This document shows positions 29,201-41,079 of a stretch of DNA of 64,000 nucleotides, piece by piece. Location of the stretch: NCBI GenBank assembly GCA_030429735.1, contig JAUIET010000001.1, positions 124,001-188,000 on the forward strand, given 5' to 3'. The translations under genes and the position numbers were made by a program. How positions within the stretch are numbered: position 1 is the first letter of the stretch; every line of letters starts with the position of its first letter. A model generated the notes under the pieces. The model made no database searches. It was given only the letters and a program-made list of their open reading frames with translations, and was not told the DNA's origin. Origin of the DNA: Gammaproteobacteria bacterium (lineage in GTDB: Bacteria > Pseudomonadota > Gammaproteobacteria > Pseudomonadales > JAUIET01).

Positions 29201-32200
29201 TCGAGCCACGACAGGTAAGCGGACAAACTGACAGCGGGTTCGAGATGTTCGTGTAAAACAGTGTCTTGTGCGCCCTGGGCCCGGTATAACTCGAATAGCT
29301 CGCGGAAAAATACGCCACTGGACCAACCATCGCCCAGCAAGTGATGCTGGGTTAGTATCAGTCGCTGGTTGTTCTCGTCGAAGCGCAGTAGTTGCGCACG
29401 TAACAGGGGCGCCTGGCGCAGATCGAAGCGCCTGCCGCGGTCATCTGCTTCTATCTCCCGGGCTTTTTGCGTTTGCTGCACCAGGTCGCCGGCAAGGTCA
29501 AGTACGTCAAAGGGAACCTGCAGGTCCGGTATTACCTGCTGTATACCTCGCCCGTTGTCGTCGCTGTGAAACGACACCCGCAGGCTGGCGTGTCGGTCGA
29601 CGACCGTTTGCAGCGCCTGCTGCAAACGCCCCGCGCTCACAGGCCCGTCGAAATCCAGTATGATCTGCACGTTGTAGGGATCGTCGCCCTCGGGTTCAAA
29701 ATGCGCGAGAAACCACAGTCCCTCCTGTAACGGGGTCAGCGGCCAGCCCTGCTCGTCATCGACGGCAAACCGCTGCGCCCTCGGAGCCTGGTCAATCGCC
29801 GGGCTCACGCTCTTGGCGGCTGCATCGTCACGTGTCTGTTGCGTCGCTTCGGCCATCTGGCACAGCGCGGCCAGTTCTGCCAGGACCGGCCTGTCAAATA
29901 CATCGCCCGGAACCAGTTGCCACCCCAGGCTTGTGAGGTCGTTTACCAGGCGCACCACGGCAATACTGTCGCCACCCAGGTGGAAAAAGTTATCCGTCGC
30001 CGCGACATTGTCCAGCCCCAGCCGGTTGGCCACCATGGCGCAGACCACGATCTCCTGCGGTGTTTGCGGCGCGCGGGATTCTCCCTGCGCCGACACGATT
30101 GAATCTGCAAGGTCTGCAAGCGAAGCAGCCAGCGCCTTGCGATCTACCTTGCCGTTGGCGGTCAGTGGCAGCGACGGCAGTATGCTGAATGCCGATGGTT
30201 CCATGTAGCTGGGCAGGTGCTGGCTGCACCATTGCCGCAGCTGTTGGTCAGCATCGGCGTGATCCTGTGCCAGCACCACCGCGGCGACAATCTTGTGCTG
30301 CGTATCCGACTGCACCACCAATGCACTGGCCGCCTTGACCGCCGGATGCGACTCCAGCACCTTGTCGATCTCCCCCAACTCGATACGGAAGCCGCGGATC
30401 TTCACCTGGTCGTCCTCGCGACCCAGGAAGCGGATCACGCCCTCCCCGTCGCGATACCCCAGGTCCCCGGTGTCGTACAGCCGCGCGCCCGTCTGCGGAT
30501 GCCGTATAAAACGCTGCGCCGTCAACTCAGGACTGTGCCAGTAACCCAGCGCCAGGCCCTCGCCCTCGATATACAAACGCCCCGCCACGTGCAGCGGGCA
30601 CACCGCGCCATCGACGCCCAGCACATGCCAGGCCTGGTTGCGCAGCGGCCTGCCGTAGGGCACCGACAACCACTGCGGGTCCAGTTCGCTGACCGGGTAG
30701 TAGATCGACCAGATCGCCGCCTCCGTGGCGCCCCCCAGACTGACCAGCTGTGCCCCCGGCGCCGCGGCCTGGAGCGCCGGCGGCAGGCCCAGCGGGATCC
30801 AGTCGCCGCTGAGCATCACCAGGCGCAATGACGCCAGCGTCTGCCGCGGCTCACTGGCCGCCGCCAGCATCAGCTCGGCAATCGCCGGCACCGAGTTCCA
30901 CACCGTCACCCCGGCCTCAGCCACCGCCTGGCTGAACACCGCCGGGGTCGCCCGCGCATCCGGCGGCGGCAGGACCAGGGCGCCGCCCACACCGAGCAGC
31001 GCAAAGATATCGAAGATGGACAGGTCGAACTCGAAGGACGACACCCACAGGGCCCGGTCGGATGCGTCCAGGGCGAAGCGCTCCTCCATGTCCGCCAGGG
31101 TATTGCGCGCCGCCCGGTGGGCGATGGCCACGCCCTTGGGCACACCGGTGGAGCCCGAGGTATAGATCACGTAGGCCAGGTCGTCCGGTGCGGCGCGGCG
31201 CGCATGCTGTAGAGGTAAATCATTGAGCGCTACATCGGTCGAGGGCATGTCGCCCCCAACGTCCGCTGGCTGCGTTTTATCCGGCAGCTCGGCAGAGACA
31301 TCCAGCAACACCACCTGCGACTGCCACGACCGGCCCCGGGCCAGGCGCGACTGGGTCAGCACCACGCGCACACCGGCCTGATCCAGGATGGTCGCTATAC
31401 GCGCATCGGGCTGGCCGGCACTGATCGGCAGGAAGGCCCGGCCCAGCCGGAGGATCGCCAGGGCCGCGATGATCTGCTCGACCCCCTTCTCCATCACGAT
31501 GGCGATCAGTTCATCCGTGGGCTGTTGTTGCGGGTCCGCTTGCTGCTCCAGCTGTTCATCCAGCTGTTCATCCAGCTGTTCATCCAACTGTTGATCCAAC
31601 AACAGCGCCTGGCGCGCCACCAACTCCTGCAGCTGGCCGTAGTCGATCACCCGCTGCCCCTCGATCAGGGCCGGCGCTTTCGGCGCGCGCGCCATGGCGG
31701 CAAACACCGGGTCCGCCAGGCCGTCCTCGGGGCAGGGACCCGCCGTGGCATTGAGACGCTCGATCAGCGCCAGCTGCGCCGTCGGCACCAGCGAGCGATC
31801 CGTCTCTGTCCAGGCGCTGTCCTGCGTCGCCAGGCGTTCCAGCAAGCCGTGGTAGGCCGCGATCATGTCATCGAGCAGACCGTCCGGGAACAGGCCCTCG
31901 GGGGCATCCCAGTCGATGTGCAGCGCGCCGTCCTCGCCGCTGTAGACCTTGTTGTCCAGCCAGGTCTGCGGCGTCTGGGTAATGGCGTCCACCTGGCGCA
32001 GGCCGTAACGAGCCGCGGAGAAGCCGTCCTCGCCCAGCAGGCTGGTAAACACCACCGGCAACAGCCCGGCCTCGGGATTGCCCGCGCGCTGCGCCAGGGC
32101 CCGTTGTACCTCCACGCCACTGAAGGCGCGGTGGTCCAGGTTGTCCGCCAGCTCCGCCTGCTGCGCCTGCGCCCGGCCCAGGAAGTCACCGCTGCGCGCC

Positions 32201-35200
32201 GCCGTCACCGCCAGCGACACCAGGCTGGTGAACACCCCGAGCATGCCCGCCACGTCCGGGTGCAGCAGCTGGCGATCGCCCACGGTCAGGTTGAGGGTGA
32301 ACGACACCTGCCGCGTCCAGTTGCCCAGCACCTCGCTGTAGGCCGCCAGCAACACCACCGAGGGGGTCAGGCCCCGGGTCGTGGCGCCCTGTTGCAGCGC
32401 CGTCCACTGGGCCGCCGTGAGCCGGCAGTGCCAGCGCACAAAGCGCGGCGCGCTGTAGCGCGACGGGTCCACCTGTAACGGCAGGGCCGGCGCCGGCGGC
32501 AGGGTCTCAAGGCGCGCCTCCCACCAGGCCTTCGCAGTCTCGCGGGCGCCGTCCTGGCCCTGCTGCTGTAACACGTAATCGCGGAAGGCAAGGGCCGGGG
32601 GCGGCGCCTGCGGCGCCTTGCCGTGGTAGCGCTCGAACACCTCGGTCAGCAACAGCGCGGTGCTCTCCCCGTCCAGGATCAAGGCATCCAGGCTCAGGTG
32701 CAGGCGCCAGTCGCGCTCATCCAGCCGCGTCAGGCGAACCTCGAACAGGGGCCAGCTATCCGTCTCCAGCACCTGGTGCGACAGTGTCTTAGCGGTAGCC
32801 CGGGCTCGCGCCAGGGCCTCATCGGCCGCCAGGGCGCGGCAATCGTCGATCGGGATCTGCAGCGCCGGTACCTCGGCCAGCACCTGCTGGTAGCCGTCCG
32901 CGGTGACAATGGTGCGCAGCGCCGGGTGCGCCGCGATCACCTCGCGCCACGCCCGGGTCAGGCGCTGCGCATCGACATCGCGCAGAGCGTACTGCGCATA
33001 GGCGTGGCAGGCAAACTCGCCCAGTGCCACCAGACCCTGGCGCCCCAGCCAGTAGGCCTGTTGCACCGGTGTCAAGGGGAAGGGCTCGTGGGCCCGCGCC
33101 GGGTCCGCCACCAGGTCCTGCTCACCCTGCCCTGATTCCAGCGCCGCCAGGGCCGCGGCGATCTGCTCAAGGCCCGGCGCCGCAAACAGGGTCTTCATCG
33201 GCAGCGCCCGGCCCGTGGCCTGGCGCAATTGTGCGATCAGCCGCGCCGCCGCCAGCGAGTGCCCTCCCAGGCGGAAGAAGTCATCCGTGACACTGACCTG
33301 TTCCAGCCCCAGCAACTGCGCACTCAACCGACACACCAGTTGCTCCTCGGCCGTGCGCGGTGCGCGTCCCGCCGCACCGGGCGAGACGGTATCAGGCAGC
33401 GCCAACGCCGCCCGGTCCAGCTTGCCGTTGGCGGTCAGCGGCCAGCGTGCCTGCCAGCGCATGCCCGACGGGATCATCGCCCCGGTGAGCCGCCCCTGCA
33501 GGTATTGTTGTAACTGTGCCACGTCCGGCCGCGCCTGGCCCGCCGCCAGCAGCCAGGCGTACAGGCGCTGCTCCCCGGTGCTGTCCGGGCGCGCCAGCAC
33601 TACCGCTTCGGCAATGGCCTCGTGCGCCGTCAGCGCAGCCACCACCTCGGCCGGCTCGATGCGGTAGCCGCGGATCTTGACCTGTTCGTCGCTGCGACCT
33701 TCATACACCAGCTGGCCGTCGGCCCGCCAGCGCGCGCGGTCACCGCTGCGGTACAGGCGCGAGCCCGCAGGGCCATAAGGGCTTGCAATAAAGCGCTCGG
33801 CGCTGAGCCCCGGGCGCCCGTGGTAGCCCCGCGCCAGGCCCGGGCCGGCCAGGTATAACTCCCCCGTCACCCCGTCGGGACACGGTTGCAAGCGCTCGTC
33901 CAGGATCAGGGCCGTGACCCCGCGATAGGCTTGGCCGATGGCCTGGTCCTCGACACTGGCCAGCTGCGCCACCGCGCCGATGGTCGCCTCGGTGGGACCG
34001 TACTCGTTCAACAGCCTGGCCCGCGGCGCCCGCTGTTGCACGGTGGCGACTTGTGCCGCCTGCAGCGCCTCGCCGCCGACGATAACCAGCGCAAGTTCAG
34101 GGTTGCAGTCCTCGGGCAGGGTATCGAGCAAGGACAGGTGCGTGGGCGTCAGCTTGACCATGCGCACCGCACTGTCGGCGCTAAACACCGCCGCCAGGGC
34201 CTGCGCCGGGTCGCCCTCCGGGTACAGCTCCAGGCAGGTGCCGGCTAACAATGGCAGCAGCAGGCTGGTCAGCGACAGGTCGAACACCAGCGGCGTGAAC
34301 AGCGCGACACGTTCGAGATCGTTCTGCTGCACCACATCCTTAAGCAGAACGTCCAGGTAGTGGGCGATGCTGCCCTGGCTGATCACCACGCCCTTGGGGC
34401 GGCCGGTGGAACCGGAGGTGTACAGCAGGTAGGCCGGGTGCTGTGGCAGCAGCGGCCGCACCCGGTCGGTGTCGGTGGGCGGCGGCACAGGCTGTGCCGG
34501 ATCCATCGGCAGACTCTCCAGCAATAGCTGCGGCACCTCGCTGAGCCGGGACAGGGGCTCGCCCTGTACGCTGTCGGTGACCAGCAGTCGCGGTTGCGCC
34601 TCGGCCAGGATCGCCTGCAGGCGCGCCGCTGGGTGGTCTGCCTCCAATGGCAGGAAGGCGGCGCCGGCCTTGAGCACGCCCAGTACGCCGATCACCTGGG
34701 CCGGGGAGCGCGGCAGCGCCAGCGCCACCACATCCTCCGGGCCGATACCCTGACCGATCAGTTGCCAGGCCAGTTGGTCAGCCGCCCGGTGCAGTTGCGC
34801 GTGGCTCAGGCTCGTCTGACCCTGGACCAGGGCCGGGCCGGCCAGGTCGGCATGGGCCGACAGCTGATCGGTAAGGCACCGGGCTGGTTCGAGTGCTAGT
34901 TCGGGGGCTTGTTCGGGGGCTTGTTGCTGCGCGGTTATTGCCGCCGGCGCCAGGCGCCGCTGTTCATGGGGCAGCAGCCGCGGCAGGCTCGACAACCGTG
35001 CGGCCGGGTTGTCGGCCACCGCCTCGAGCAGCTGTACCAGGCGCTGGCACAGGGCCCGGGCGGTACTGGCCTCGAAGCGCTCGGCGTTGTACTCCAGCAC
35101 ACCCTCTAACACACCCTCCAGTACGCCCTCGCGGCAATCCTCAGCGCTGGCCGTGGGGCTGAAGGCAAACGACAGGTCGAAGCGCGCCGGCAGCACCGGG

Positions 35201-38187
35201 GGCGCGAGGATATCGACTTCCAGGTCGTCAAAGCGCGGTTCGGAGCGGGCCTGGTTGTGCAACACCAGCATGGTCTGGAACAGGGGCTGGCGACCGGGCA
35301 CCCGCACCGGGGCCAGGGCCTCCACCAGATGTTCAAAGGGCAGCTCCTGGTGACTGTAGGCGGCCAGCGCCCCGTCCCGCGCCCGCGCCAGCAACGTCCT
35401 GAAGTCCGGGTCGCCGGCACAGGACAACCGCAACACCAGGGTGTTGACAAAAAAGCCGACCAGATCCTCCAGCAGGGGCGAGGCGCGCCCCGCCACCGGA
35501 GCGCCCAGGGCGATGTCCTGCCCTGCCCCCAGGCGCTGCAGCAGGGCCGACAGTCCCGCCTGCAACACCATGAACAGGCTGGCCTGTTCCTGCCGCGCCA
35601 GTTGTACCAGCCGCGCGTGCAGCGACGCCGGCAGGGTAAACTCGATCCGGCCAGCGTGGGCCTGCGGTCCCGGCACACGGGCATGGTCCGCCGGCAGGGC
35701 AATCTCCTCGGGCAGTCCCGCCAGTTGTTGCCGCCACCAGCTGAGCTGTCGCGCCGCCAGACTGTCCGGGTCCTCGCGATCGCCAAGCAGCCGCGACTGC
35801 CAGTGGCTGTAGTCGGCGTACTGCACCGGCAGCGGCGTAAAGTCCGGCGCGCGCCCAGCGCGGCGCGCACGGTAGGCCTGCGCCAGGTCCTGCAACAACG
35901 GCGCCAGCGACCAGCCGTCGGCGGCGCTGTGGTGCACTAACAGCATTAACCGCTGCTCGTTCGGCGCCTCATCACTCGACAACAGCAGTGCCCGCAGTGG
36001 CAACTCCCTGTCCAGCTCGAAGGGGCGCGCCGCGTGTTGCGCCAGACACTGCTCATATTGGTCGGGGGGCAGCTGTTCACACAGCAATGACACCTGCGCC
36101 TCGGCCACGGGCACAATGCGCTGCTGCGGGGTGCCGTCGGCGCCGGCCTGCAACAGGGTGCGCAGCGACGCGTGCCGTGCCACCAGGTCCTGCAGCGCCG
36201 CCGACAGGGCCTGCTCATCGAGCGCCCCGACCAGCTGCAGCACCAGCGGGATGTTGTAACGACCGGAGGGACCGTCGATCTGTTCGAGCAACCACAGGCG
36301 GGCCTGGGCAAAGGACGCCGGTAGGAGCGTGTCGGGACTCCCATCGGTCTCTGGCGCGGCGACCAGTGCCGGCGCGGCACGGTGCGCAGACACCTGCAAG
36401 CGCTCCGCCAACTCACCCAGTTGCGGGTGCTCGAACACATCGCGAATCGATACCTCGCAGCCCAGTTGCTGTTGCAGGCGGGCCACCAGCTGTGTTGCCG
36501 TCAGGGAGTGCCCGCCGAGGGCGAAGAACTGATCCGCCAGCCCCACCCGCTCCAGTCCCAGCAGCTGCGCCACCAGACGGCACAGCAGCACCGCCTCGGG
36601 TGTCTCGGGGGCCACGTAGGCGGCCTGGGCCAGGCCCTGGTTGGACAGCTGCTCCAGCAGCGCCTTCCGGTCCACCTTGCCGTTGACCGTCAGCGGCAAC
36701 TGCTCAAGCTCCTGCACCACCGCAGGCACCATGTAGTCCGGCAGCTGATGTGCGCACCAGGCGCGGTAGTCGGGGGAAGCGCCCGATTCGTTCACGGTGA
36801 CAAAAGCGACCAAGCGATCACGAGCGCCGGGCAGTGGCTGCAGGACGACACAGGCGCTACTAACCTTGTTGTGTCGTATGAGGGTGGCTTCGATCTCGGC
36901 GGGTTCGATTCGAAAGCCGCGCAACTTGATCTGTGCATCCGCGCGGCCGTGATAGTGCAGGTTGCCATCGGCGTCCCTCGACGCCAGGTCCCCGGACCGA
37001 TACAGTCGATCCCCCGATCTGCTGAAGGGGTTGGCAACGAAGCGCTCCGAAGTCAACGCTGCTCGCCGCAGGTAGCCGCGACTCACGCCTGCGCCGGCGA
37101 TATAAAGCTCTCCCACCTCGTCAGGGGCGCAGGGTTGTAACGCGTCGTCGAGGATGAACATCCGCGTCTGCGGCAGGGGCCGCCCGATACAGCTGGGAGC
37201 TCCCGCGTGCGGTGGCGCCGCGTCGCAATCAAACCAGGTCGCATGCACCGTGGTTTCGGTTATCCCATACATGTTCACCAGGCGAAGACCGGCAGGCGCA
37301 TAGTCCTGCATCCACCAGGCCAGGCGTCCTGCATCCAGCGACTCACCCCCGAACACAATGGTGCGCAGGGAATCCATGGCCGCGATACCACTATCTACGG
37401 CGCTGCGATCAGCCTGCATAAGCGCATAGAACAAGCCGGGGGTTGTACTCAATACGGTTACCGACCATTGCACCAACAGTGCTCTGAGCTCTTCGGGCGA
37501 CTGCACGATTTGCGCCGGCACCAGTACCACCCGCGCCCCACTTAGCAAGGCGCCCCACATTTCCCAGACGGCGAAATCAAAGGCGAGAGAGTGCAGCAGG
37601 CTCCAGCTATCGCCAGCATCGAATGAAAAGACTTGTGCAGTTGCACAAAACAGGTCGGCGACCTGGCCGTGCTCAACCACAACACCCTTTGGTTGGCCAC
37701 TGCTGCCCGAGGTATAGATCACGTAGGCCGCCTGGCCCCGACAGAGCGTAGGTATTTGTGCTTCGAAATTTGTCGCGCGGGGTGCTTGCATCAACTGGGC
37801 GAAGGTATACACCGGGCAGGCAGCTACGGATTCCAGCGCCGACTCCGTGCCCTTCTCTTCTACCAGCAGGCACGCCAGGGCCGCATCACGACATATCTGC
37901 AGGCGGCGCCCGGCCCCCGATAGCGGGTCTATCGGCACATAGGCCGCCCCGGCCTTGAGAATCCCGATGATGGCAATCACCGTGCCCAGGTTGCGGCTGG
38001 CAAGCAGGCCCACCCGGTCTTCGCTGCCGATGTCGCGTTGCCGCAGTTGCATGGCGAACTGGCTGGACTGGCTGTCCAGTTCACCGTAGGTCAGGCAGTT
38101 GTCATCGAGCACCAAGGCCTGGGCATCTGGCTGTGCCTGAGCTCTGGCTTGGAACCGTTCAACAACAGATTCAAAGATAGCGGACAA
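20221..38187 (-). CDS. Five-module nonribosomal peptide synthetase with TE (Thr-Asn-Cys/thiazoline-D-N-MeTyr-X predicted)
   Basis: 5988 residues from a TTG at 38187 that has an AGGA site and follows the ATPase stop by ten bases. Module 1: A (10-505), T (about 555). Module 2: C (620-1045, HHSAADG), A (1110-1590), T (1640). Module 3: Cy (1705-2130; DALILDGES fits D-x4-D-x2-S), A (2165-2680), T (2735). Module 4: C (2818-3235, HHLLGDG), A (3265-4125) with an N-methyltransferase inserted at 3720-4050 (VLEVGCGTG), T (4172), E (4240-4680, [10 protein letters not shown]). Module 5: C (4705-5115, HHLIADG), A (5140-5630), T (5683), TE (5750 to end, GWSFGG). Pocket codes read by eye: DFWSVGMVHK (Thr-like), DLTKIGEIGK (Asn-like), DLFNMSLIWK (Cys), DASTIAAVCK (Tyr-like), DFYNLGVIFK (unassigned). 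All carrier domains retain the serine. With no starter C domain, synthesis should begin at the first A domain. Confidence 0.95.
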   Translation of the reverse strand: MSAIFESVVERFQARAQAQPDAQALVLDDNCLTYGELDSQSSQFAMQLRQRDIGSEDRVGLLASRNLGTVIAIIGILKAGAAYVPIDPLSGAGRRLQICRDAALACLLVEEKGTESALESVAACPVYTFAQLMQAPRATNFEAQIPTLCRGQAAYVIYTSGSSGQPKGVVVEHGQVADLFCATAQVFSFDAGDSWSLLHSLAFDFAVWEMWGALLSGARVVLVPAQIVQSPEELRALLVQWSVTVLSTTPGLFYALMQADRSAVDSGIAAMDSLRTIVFGGESLDAGRLAWWMQDYAPAGLRLVNMYGITETTVHATWFDCDAAPPHAGAPSCIGRPLPQTRMFILDDALQPCAPDEVGELYIAGAGVSRGYLRRAALTSERFVANPFSRSGDRLYRSGDLASRDADGNLHYHGRADAQIKLRGFRIEPAEIEATLIRHNKVSSACVVLQPLPGARDRLVAFVTVNESGASPDYRAWCAHQLPDYMVPAVVQELEQLPLTVNGKVDRKALLEQLSNQGLAQAAYVAPETPEAVLLCRLVAQLLGLERVGLADQFFALGGHSLTATQLVARLQQQLGCEVSIRDVFEHPQLGELAERLQVSAHRAAPALVAAPETDGSPDTLLPASFAQARLWLLEQIDGPSGRYNIPLVLQLVGALDEQALSAALQDLVARHASLRTLLQAGADGTPQQRIVPVAEAQVSLLCEQLPPDQYEQCLAQHAARPFELDRELPLRALLLSSDEAPNEQRLMLLVHHSAADGWSLAPLLQDLAQAYRARRAGRAPDFTPLPVQYADYSHWQSRLLGDREDPDSLAARQLSWWRQQLAGLPEEIALPADHARVPGPQAHAGRIEFTLPASLHARLVQLARQEQASLFMVLQAGLSALLQRLGAGQDIALGAPVAGRASPLLEDLVGFFVNTLVLRLSCAGDPDFRTLLARARDGALAAYSHQELPFEHLVEALAPVRVPGRQPLFQTMLVLHNQARSEPRFDDLEVDILAPPVLPARFDLSFAFSPTASAEDCREGVLEGVLEGVLEYNAERFEASTARALCQRLVQLLEAVADNPAARLSSLPRLLPHEQRRLAPAAITAQQQAPEQAPELALEPARCLTDQLSAHADLAGPALVQGQTSLSHAQLHRAADQLAWQLIGQGIGPEDVVALALPRSPAQVIGVLGVLKAGAAFLPLEADHPAARLQAILAEAQPRLLVTDSVQGEPLSRLSEVPQLLLESLPMDPAQPVPPPTDTDRVRPLLPQHPAYLLYTSGSTGRPKGVVISQGSIAHYLDVLLKDVVQQNDLERVALFTPLVFDLSLTSLLLPLLAGTCLELYPEGDPAQALAAVFSADSAVRMVKLTPTHLSLLDTLPEDCNPELALVIVGGEALQAAQVATVQQRAPRARLLNEYGPTEATIGAVAQLASVEDQAIGQAYRGVTALILDERLQPCPDGVTGELYLAGPGLARGYHGRPGLSAERFIASPYGPAGSRLYRSGDRARWRADGQLVYEGRSDEQVKIRGYRIEPAEVVAALTAHEAIAEAVVLARPDSTGEQRLYAWLLAAGQARPDVAQLQQYLQGRLTGAMIPSGMRWQARWPLTANGKLDRAALALPDTVSPGAAGRAPRTAEEQLVCRLSAQLLGLEQVSVTDDFFRLGGHSLAAARLIAQLRQATGRALPMKTLFAAPGLEQIAAALAALESGQGEQDLVADPARAHEPFPLTPVQQAYWLGRQGLVALGEFACHAYAQYALRDVDAQRLTRAWREVIAAHPALRTIVTADGYQQVLAEVPALQIPIDDCRALAADEALARARATAKTLSHQVLETDSWPLFEVRLTRLDERDWRLHLSLDALILDGESTALLLTEVFERYHGKAPQAPPPALAFRDYVLQQQGQDGARETAKAWWEARLETLPPAPALPLQVDPSRYSAPRFVRWHCRLTAAQWTALQQGATTRGLTPSVVLLAAYSEVLGNWTRQVSFTLNLTVGDRQLLHPDVAGMLGVFTSLVSLAVTAARSGDFLGRAQAQQAELADNLDHRAFSGVEVQRALAQRAGNPEAGLLPVVFTSLLGEDGFSAARYGLRQVDAITQTPQTWLDNKVYSGEDGALHIDWDAPEGLFPDGLLDDMIAAYHGLLERLATQDSAWTETDRSLVPTAQLALIERLNATAGPCPEDGLADPVFAAMARAPKAPALIEGQRVIDYGQLQELVARQALLLDQQLDEQLDEQLDEQLEQQADPQQQPTDELIAIVMEKGVEQIIAALAILRLGRAFLPISAGQPDARIATILDQAGVRVVLTQSRLARGRSWQSQVVLLDVSAELPDKTQPADVGGDMPSTDVALNDLPLQHARRAAPDDLAYVIYTSGSTGVPKGVAIAHRAARNTLADMEERFALDASDRALWVSSFEFDLSIFDIFALLGVGGALVLPPPDARATPAVFSQAVAEAGVTVWNSVPAIAELMLAAASEPRQTLASLRLVMLSGDWIPLGLPPALQAAAPGAQLVSLGGATEAAIWSIYYPVSELDPQWLSVPYGRPLRNQAWHVLGVDGAVCPLHVAGRLYIEGEGLALGYWHSPELTAQRFIRHPQTGARLYDTGDLGYRDGEGVIRFLGREDDQVKIRGFRIELGEIDKVLESHPAVKAASALVVQSDTQHKIVAAVVLAQDHADADQQLRQWCSQHLPSYMEPSAFSILPSLPLTANGKVDRKALAASLADLADSIVSAQGESRAPQTPQEIVVCAMVANRLGLDNVAATDNFFHLGGDSIAVVRLVNDLTSLGWQLVPGDVFDRPVLAELAALCQMAEATQQTRDDAAAKSVSPAIDQAPRAQRFAVDDEQGWPLTPLQEGLWFLAHFEPEGDDPYNVQIILDFDGPVSAGRLQQALQTVVDRHASLRVSFHSDDNGRGIQQVIPDLQVPFDVLDLAGDLVQQTQKAREIEADDRGRRFDLRQAPLLRAQLLRFDENNQRLILTQHHLLGDGWSSGVFFRELFELYRAQGAQDTVLHEHLEPAVSLSAYLSWLEQQDLTASLDFWRSRMAGFQAPSLVEAERGRERMAPMAHTELQLDEDLRDSIRSLARCEGITEACVLEAAWALFVGLLSGADDVCFGSVGSGREAPVPGIEDIVGLLITTVPVRVQLGGTQTVRELLHSLHGDRGKRLAHQYVPLARIQRATGHDVLFDTLFTYENYPLQASPDRADPEALPLAGIRGHNGNHYPASLAVIPGTRLLLRLHYSQTRFQAVEAQAWLRRLELLLRQMVAAPGQAVRELHSWLPEDTFTPPEIAARSTFQSLPKLIHDAVQRHGDAPAVTGADGTLSYSELWQRSTQISRELQAHGVGPQQRVALLLPREASAIAAMLGVWQLAAAFVPLDPQGNEERLQRVLANSECSVLLCTSSLARQLSSPGITVITLDALQPCRAALSGSPTPVAVSPQMLAYVIYTSGSTGRPKGVEVSHAGLPQLACEQARRMAIEPGARVLQLANFSFDASISEIAMALVSGAQLVIAQDYERVGEALTDRLIHSAITHATLTPTALAATLPPREGALQRLISAGESVSSAALKPWARSCDIINAYGPTEASVCATMSSPWKGGDQLPTIGEGIGVTDVLVLDSQLRRCPPPVVGQICLTGPGIARGYTGQTGLTATRFIANPLGPPGSRLYLTGDLGYFDPDGALCFQGRNDRQIKIRGHRVEPSEITGVLSAVAGVSEAIVTLGQSPKQAPMLVAYLTVALDGTERAAMEAEQVQLWNEIETGFSASSQVSEDQVFDLRGWNSSYTGEPLPASQIDEYVESTVARIRQLAPRHVLEVGCGTGLVGLRLLQEELQYTGTDLARANIERLQTLQSRSDLQGDFPGLENARFVHAAADRLDEQWALQHEVRDVDTVVLTSVVQYFPSTQYLQRVLRNLSRQYLGGDGSLFVGDVRNLALLPALEESLARAVGLEGPTAMGQGKASELALDPAYFYCLSARDEVFSSVAVVPKLARHDNEMTRYRYDVVLYLGQRDTVSDESFGSSALVSSFAELEQRLRENSDTVVWRDLPNGRITADGIDPTTLWDLAESAGYCAEIALHPFSAEGAYDVILRRTRPGLPLIRWTSLERLSQRQDRAQANFPLMSRLRRRLGEQARTVCERQLPDYMVPAAFMVIDHLPMTASGKIDYRALPAPAWPVAKNSVAPSDPEERLLCQLVEQVLGIDGVGSSDNFFHLGGDSISSIRLISLGREAGITITAKDVFVAPVLRDLANLTRSRTQPDIDFGNPVGEFPTNPVMRWLASSAGIVSAFSQSIRLSLPPDTSRDDLLCALQALLDHHAMLRSRWYDAQTMFTLPAGSINASSCIETLLHSERIDFQRLEVELAAKLDPAQGRVLSACWVDASPAPGTLLLVAHHVAVDAVSWHILESDLMALLEAGRAGLPAPDLLRSTSFRHWARQLHAASADYHADLPLWRWHGGRTVPELFETPLERSRDRVGTARDHASRITGKVVEAALNEVPRQLRVKADEMLLTALFLALQALPRPSRQSAFVERIDVERHGRPPDLEGIDLSRTVGWFTAIHPLTLDLQARDQDSGADAASILRGLRNLAWEMRRIGERGLGYGVLRYLDGSCAEEFSRHRPAAVAFNYLGRTCPGTRLADEAGMTLSGVAAADMPLTHALSLMVSSSGGGENAQLALNWRFAPAVVDPATVEFIANEFERALAALVDAARQVTAPLDWPRCNQHLYLNAGELAALEQDYGALEAIWPLTAVQEGILSNTAGHDPYCVQLLLELDSRHSPEQLRDALGWLVQRHPALRANFTRDAQARPVQVIRRHVAPSWRTLDLGCHEHDQQAHERQRVMLEDRITGFDIQQSPLVRGCHLDCGDRSYLLLTLHHLIADGWSGAVLLQDLSTAISAAGPSHLPGPVSVEPYMDWIAAQHCDEGLALWSAHLAGYEPPVPLRAQGEVRLYQHALTADTFRRLSALARSHSLTPATLLGAVWSLVLGHQRGHEKICIGLVSSGRGVALEGVDRMVGMLVQTVPLCLHWSPRSQLMERITALQQFLGAVQPHMHTPLVEIQRAHGQGTLFDSLFTYENYPGGDGHVEGLQVCEGFSGTHYPLSMIAIPGQSLELQVQYTEGNFSEADVSALVERYLRVLTQLVESPAIRVCDVEFAGAEEYRQLRLNNTTEQDCPESTLPQLFAEQVRRQSRATAIVHGSTRLSYAQLQAQALGMSSLLQTRGTVPGDIIALCLPVSVTMVAAILAVLYCGATYLPIDPRTPRTRKRLLEEDTAPRLTLTTAAHAEHFSGEILCLDEEARGPLDAAADFVPVHFTPQYGAHIIYTSGSTGKPKGVLATHANVMRLVRTNLGDPALAEEGVWSLLHSYAFDFSVYEIWGAFASGSQLVLASEEVAHSPRRLLQLLIDERVSVLNITPGSYANLMLEASRSGRVSELAIRLALVGGEAWSASRIAAHPPRARIRNVYGPTECTIFTTLSRPLDLAEDTPPLGEFLPNVKGYVLDSALRPCPVGVEGELYVAGEGVATAYLNRPGLSASFFLANPHGDPGERMYRTGDRVVWSAPGRLEFRGRDDTQCKLRGFRIELGEIESALLDLPVVEQAVVRILEREATQTNGSDTRQLVAYVVPADGKETSISLAETVMPMLRQCLPTYMVPSVYIPLAQMPMTVNGKLDIDALPDSSLPDGNTHAYREPQSPLEIAVCQQIAEMLNLPAVGLDDQLAGRGMDSLGAARLAAKLEFLCDPAPGVVEILSQDTVANLVDLLNPVRASELLDPLAEVVALRSAGSGVPVFCLYPGTGLGWAYAHLLPLVDRDRPVYLIQAHNLQTGPVAPALSFPQLVRGARQQIQAIRPQGPYSLVGWSFGGMLAHCVATDLLADGESVDSLTLIDSYPMPAHARPDYSRTDSLWRDVALGAGLQLDELQGELDSSVIAALARQQGNLLGRLPTSTLEAMAFNLRQNSQVLANARPGHYPGDLLFYRATCQTRGQDRSFVSPDDWQNLTGGRLRVIDIDAEHQTMLSVDAVAQMLAGVT

Positions 38188-38197
38188 AAGCTGATTC

Positions 38198-39061
38198 CTA
38201 CACCGTTCGCGACGCGGTCGACGGTTGCTGCAATACAGCGATGTCGAACTGCTGCTGCCGGGCAACAGCAAAAGTCTCACCTGTACCGGGATCGGCAATC
38301 ACGTTCATGGGGACATCGTAAATATGTTCCAATATATCGCCATCCATCAACTGACTGGCCGCGCCGCTCCAGGCCAGCCGCCCGGACTTCAGCGCGATCA
38401 CCTGGTGACAATACCGACTGGCCAGGTTGACGTCGTGCAGTACCACCGCCACGGACAGTCGCTGTGCCTGGGCTACCGCTCGCACCAGGGCCATGATTTC
38501 TGCCTGGAAGCGCGCGTCCAGGGCTGAAATGGGTTCGTCCAACAGCATAACAGTTGCCTCTTGCGCCAGCAGCATGGCTATCCAGGAGCGCTGGCGCTCA
38601 CCACCTGATAAGCGGTCCACCAGGCGCGAGGCAAATTGCTCAGTGTCGGTGACTGCCATGGCCCGAGCCACTGCCGCCTTGTCGCGCTGCGAAAAACGAC
38701 CCAATGCCCCGTGCCATGGAAACCGCCCCAGCTTCACGACCTCCTCCACCGTAAGCCCCGGCGTGGGTGGCGTGTATTGCGGCAGGTAGGCAACCTGTTG
38801 GCTGAAATCCCGCGTCGAAAGGGAGGCATAGGATTCGCCGCGCAACAGCAAGGACCCAGCAGACAGTTTCTGTTGTCGGGCTAGTACCCGCACGAGTGTG
38901 GATTTTCCCGAACCGTTCTGGCCCAGCACTGCCGTGACGACACCCGCCGGCAGCGAGAAACTCACGTCATCGATCAGCAGGGCGTCACCGATACGAACTG
39001 TACCGGCGGACAGGGTGATCACTGCTGCGCCGGGCGTTTGTATTGCAATGCTGTCAGTCAT
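38198..39061 (-). CDS. Fe-siderophore/B12-type ABC importer ATPase
   Basis: 287 residues, the FecE/FhuC type. Walker A is GQNGSGKST, the Q-loop region [17 protein letters not shown], the ABC signature LSGGERQR, Walker [13 protein letters not shown] and the switch His in VVLHDVN. It energises uptake of a metal chelate through the fused permease encoded just upstream, whose stop overlaps this start (39058-39061). The synthetase gene begins ten bases after its stop, so importer and synthetase are probably one transcript. That linkage is the main reason to think the peptide is a metallophore. Confidence 0.93.
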   Translation of the reverse strand: MTDSIAIQTPGAAVITLSAGTVRIGDALLIDDVSFSLPAGVVTAVLGQNGSGKSTLVRVLARQQKLSAGSLLLRGESYASLSTRDFSQQVAYLPQYTPPTPGLTVEEVVKLGRFPWHGALGRFSQRDKAAVARAMAVTDTEQFASRLVDRLSGGERQRSWIAMLLAQEATVMLLDEPISALDARFQAEIMALVRAVAQAQRLSVAVVLHDVNLASRYCHQVIALKSGRLAWSGAASQLMDGDILEHIYDVPMNVIADPGTGETFAVARQQQFDIAVLQQPSTASRTV

Positions 39062-41079
39062 CCGCCAGCCCCCCGCCCGACATCAGTGTAGTCAACCCGC
39101 CGCGCCATCAGGTAAACCAGGAACGGTCCCAGCACCAGCATGGACATCAAGCCGGTGGGAAGTTGCAGCGGAAACGCTATGGTGCGAGCAAGGGTATCGG
39201 CCACTGCCATGGTCACTGCTCCTACCCCGGCGCTGAGTAACAATCCCTGTTGAGCCGTGAAATTGCCCAGCGCATGAACAAAGTGTGGAGCGACCAGTCC
39301 GATAAATGAAAGCGGACCTATGATCGGCGTCGCTATCGCCGCGACCAGCGCCACCAGCAGCAGGTAGAGCGACTGCGCCATGACGGCCGGCACCCCGATG
39401 CTGCGAGCCGTGACAACGCCCATAGGCAGAATGGTGAGCCATCGCGAACCGAGCAACGCCAGCGCTGACAGGGCCACCATCGCGATGATGGCGATCAGGC
39501 CAAGCGACAGGCTGGCGCCGTTGGTCGAACCACTCAACCACGACAACAGCATAACTGCGCGGGGGTCACCTGTCGCCGTCAGCAGGCCGATCACCGCGTC
39601 AACCAGCGCAGTCAGGGCAATGCCGGCAAGCAGCAGGCGTTCCGGTGTAAAAGAAGAGCGAACAGCAAAGGCCATTACACATAGCAGGGCTATCAGGGCG
39701 CCCAGTGCTGCGGCCCCATAAATCCCAAGTGGCGAAGTCATCGCGGGAAACAGGAATGAGGTCACGGCCACCCCCAGGATCGCCCCGGCGCTGACGCCCA
39801 TTACTTCGGGGCTGGCCATCGGATTTGCGCTTACTCGCTGCAGCACGAACCCGGCCATGGCAAGCAGTCCCCCTGCCCCTGCGGCACACAGAAGACGGGG
39901 CACTCGCCAGGACAGCACCTGCTCAAGGCTGGCCCAGTGCGCCAGGGACCAGGCACCGTCAGGCAGCCGGCCGACAAGAAGCAGCAGTCCCGTTAACAGC
40001 ATTACCGTCGCGACAACGCAGGGCAAGAACCTTTCACTTGTGCGTCGCTGTTCCAAGGTGCTCATGGTCCCATCGCCAGGCAGCCTGCCAGACACGACGC
40101 CACGCAATCTGGGCAGCAGAAGTAGCAGGAGCGGAGAGCCAAGGATTGCTGTCACCGCACCCGTGGGCAGGAACGCCGCCGATTCCGCGGCGACTATCAA
40201 TACGGCCAGATCGGTAATCAACAACAGCAAGGCGCCGAACACGGCCGAGTACAGCAAGCGAGTAGAGAAGCGTCTGGCACCGGACAGGCGTGCAATCGCT
40301 GGTCCGGCCAGCCCGACAAAGCCGATCATCCCCACTGCGCTGGTTACGGAGGCGGCGAGTATGACGGCCAGTGCGACGGCGATCACCCGCATGCGCTCTA
40401 CCGGCACGCCCAGGCCACGGGCGGTATCGTCACCCAGCTCCATCAAGGAGAGGGGCCTGACCAGCAGTGCCAGCACGGTTGATGCGACACCCAGGCGCAG
40501 TGTGAGATCTAGGGTAGGCTGCCAACTGAGTTGGCTGAGCGAGCCGCTGCCCCAGATAAATAGGCTGACGAGGTACCTGTCCTTGACCAGTACCAGCACA
40601 GTGGCCAGCGCGCCACAATACATGCTGACCAACAATCCGGTAATGATCAGCGAGAGGGGGGAATACTGGCGCCGACGAGATACCAACAGGACAATGCCGG
40701 TGGAAATCGCCGCACCCGCGAAAGCCACGAGATCGCGCCCAAACCCGAGGAGAGATGGAAAGAAGGCGCTGGATATCGCCAGCGCAAGGCGCGCGCCTGC
40801 ACTGATTCCCACCGTTTCGGGTGAGGCGATGGGATTGCGTAACACCTGTTGCAGGATTGCCCCGGACAAGGCCAGGCCCGCACCTCCCAGCAGTGCTATC
40901 GTCGCTCTCGGTAAGGACGAATACACCAGCAGGAGGCGCTCGGCATCGTAGACAGCAGTGCTGCCAGCCAGTGCTGCGCCCACCGGCGCGGCGAAGTAGA
41001 TTGCCGATAACACCGCCGCGGCAAGCAACGCCGCGCCGAGCAATAGCATGGGTGTTTTCCCAGCCTCGCTCGCGGTCAT
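39058..41079 (-). CDS. Fused double FecCD-type permease (FhuB-like)
   Basis: 673 residues, about twice a normal FecCD subunit and close to FhuB (660). Two tandem repeats of roughly 330 residues each contain about ten hydrophobic helices. The conserved pieces RNPIASPETVGISAGA (repeat 1) and ANPMASPEVMGVSAGA (repeat 2) match the family signature, as do GMIGFVGLAGPAIAR and GPLSFIGLVAPHFV near each half's end. It would form the whole membrane channel alone. I start it at the ATG at 41079 that overlaps the binding-protein stop (ATGA); the longer reading to 41208 would lie within that gene. Fused permeases are typical of hydroxamate-siderophore systems. Confidence 0.92.
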   Translation of the reverse strand: MTASEAGKTPMLLLGAALLAAAVLSAIYFAAPVGAALAGSTAVYDAERLLLVYSSLPRATIALLGGAGLALSGAILQQVLRNPIASPETVGISAGARLALAISSAFFPSLLGFGRDLVAFAGAAISTGIVLLVSRRRQYSPLSLIITGLLVSMYCGALATVLVLVKDRYLVSLFIWGSGSLSQLSWQPTLDLTLRLGVASTVLALLVRPLSLMELGDDTARGLGVPVERMRVIAVALAVILAASVTSAVGMIGFVGLAGPAIARLSGARRFSTRLLYSAVFGALLLLITDLAVLIVAAESAAFLPTGAVTAILGSPLLLLLLPRLRGVVSGRLPGDGTMSTLEQRRTSERFLPCVVATVMLLTGLLLLVGRLPDGAWSLAHWASLEQVLSWRVPRLLCAAGAGGLLAMAGFVLQRVSANPMASPEVMGVSAGAILGVAVTSFLFPAMTSPLGIYGAAALGALIALLCVMAFAVRSSFTPERLLLAGIALTALVDAVIGLLTATGDPRAVMLLSWLSGSTNGASLSLGLIAIIAMVALSALALLGSRWLTILPMGVVTARSIGVPAVMAQSLYLLLVALVAAIATPIIGPLSFIGLVAPHFVHALGNFTAQQGLLLSAGVGAVTMAVADTLARTIAFPLQLPTGLMSMLVLGPFLVYLMARRVDYTDVGRGAGG

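Noticed and set aside
39857-40951. 364-codon frame antisense to the fused permease
   Set aside because: Arg/Ser/Pro-rich shadow of hydrophobic codons; no family resemblance.
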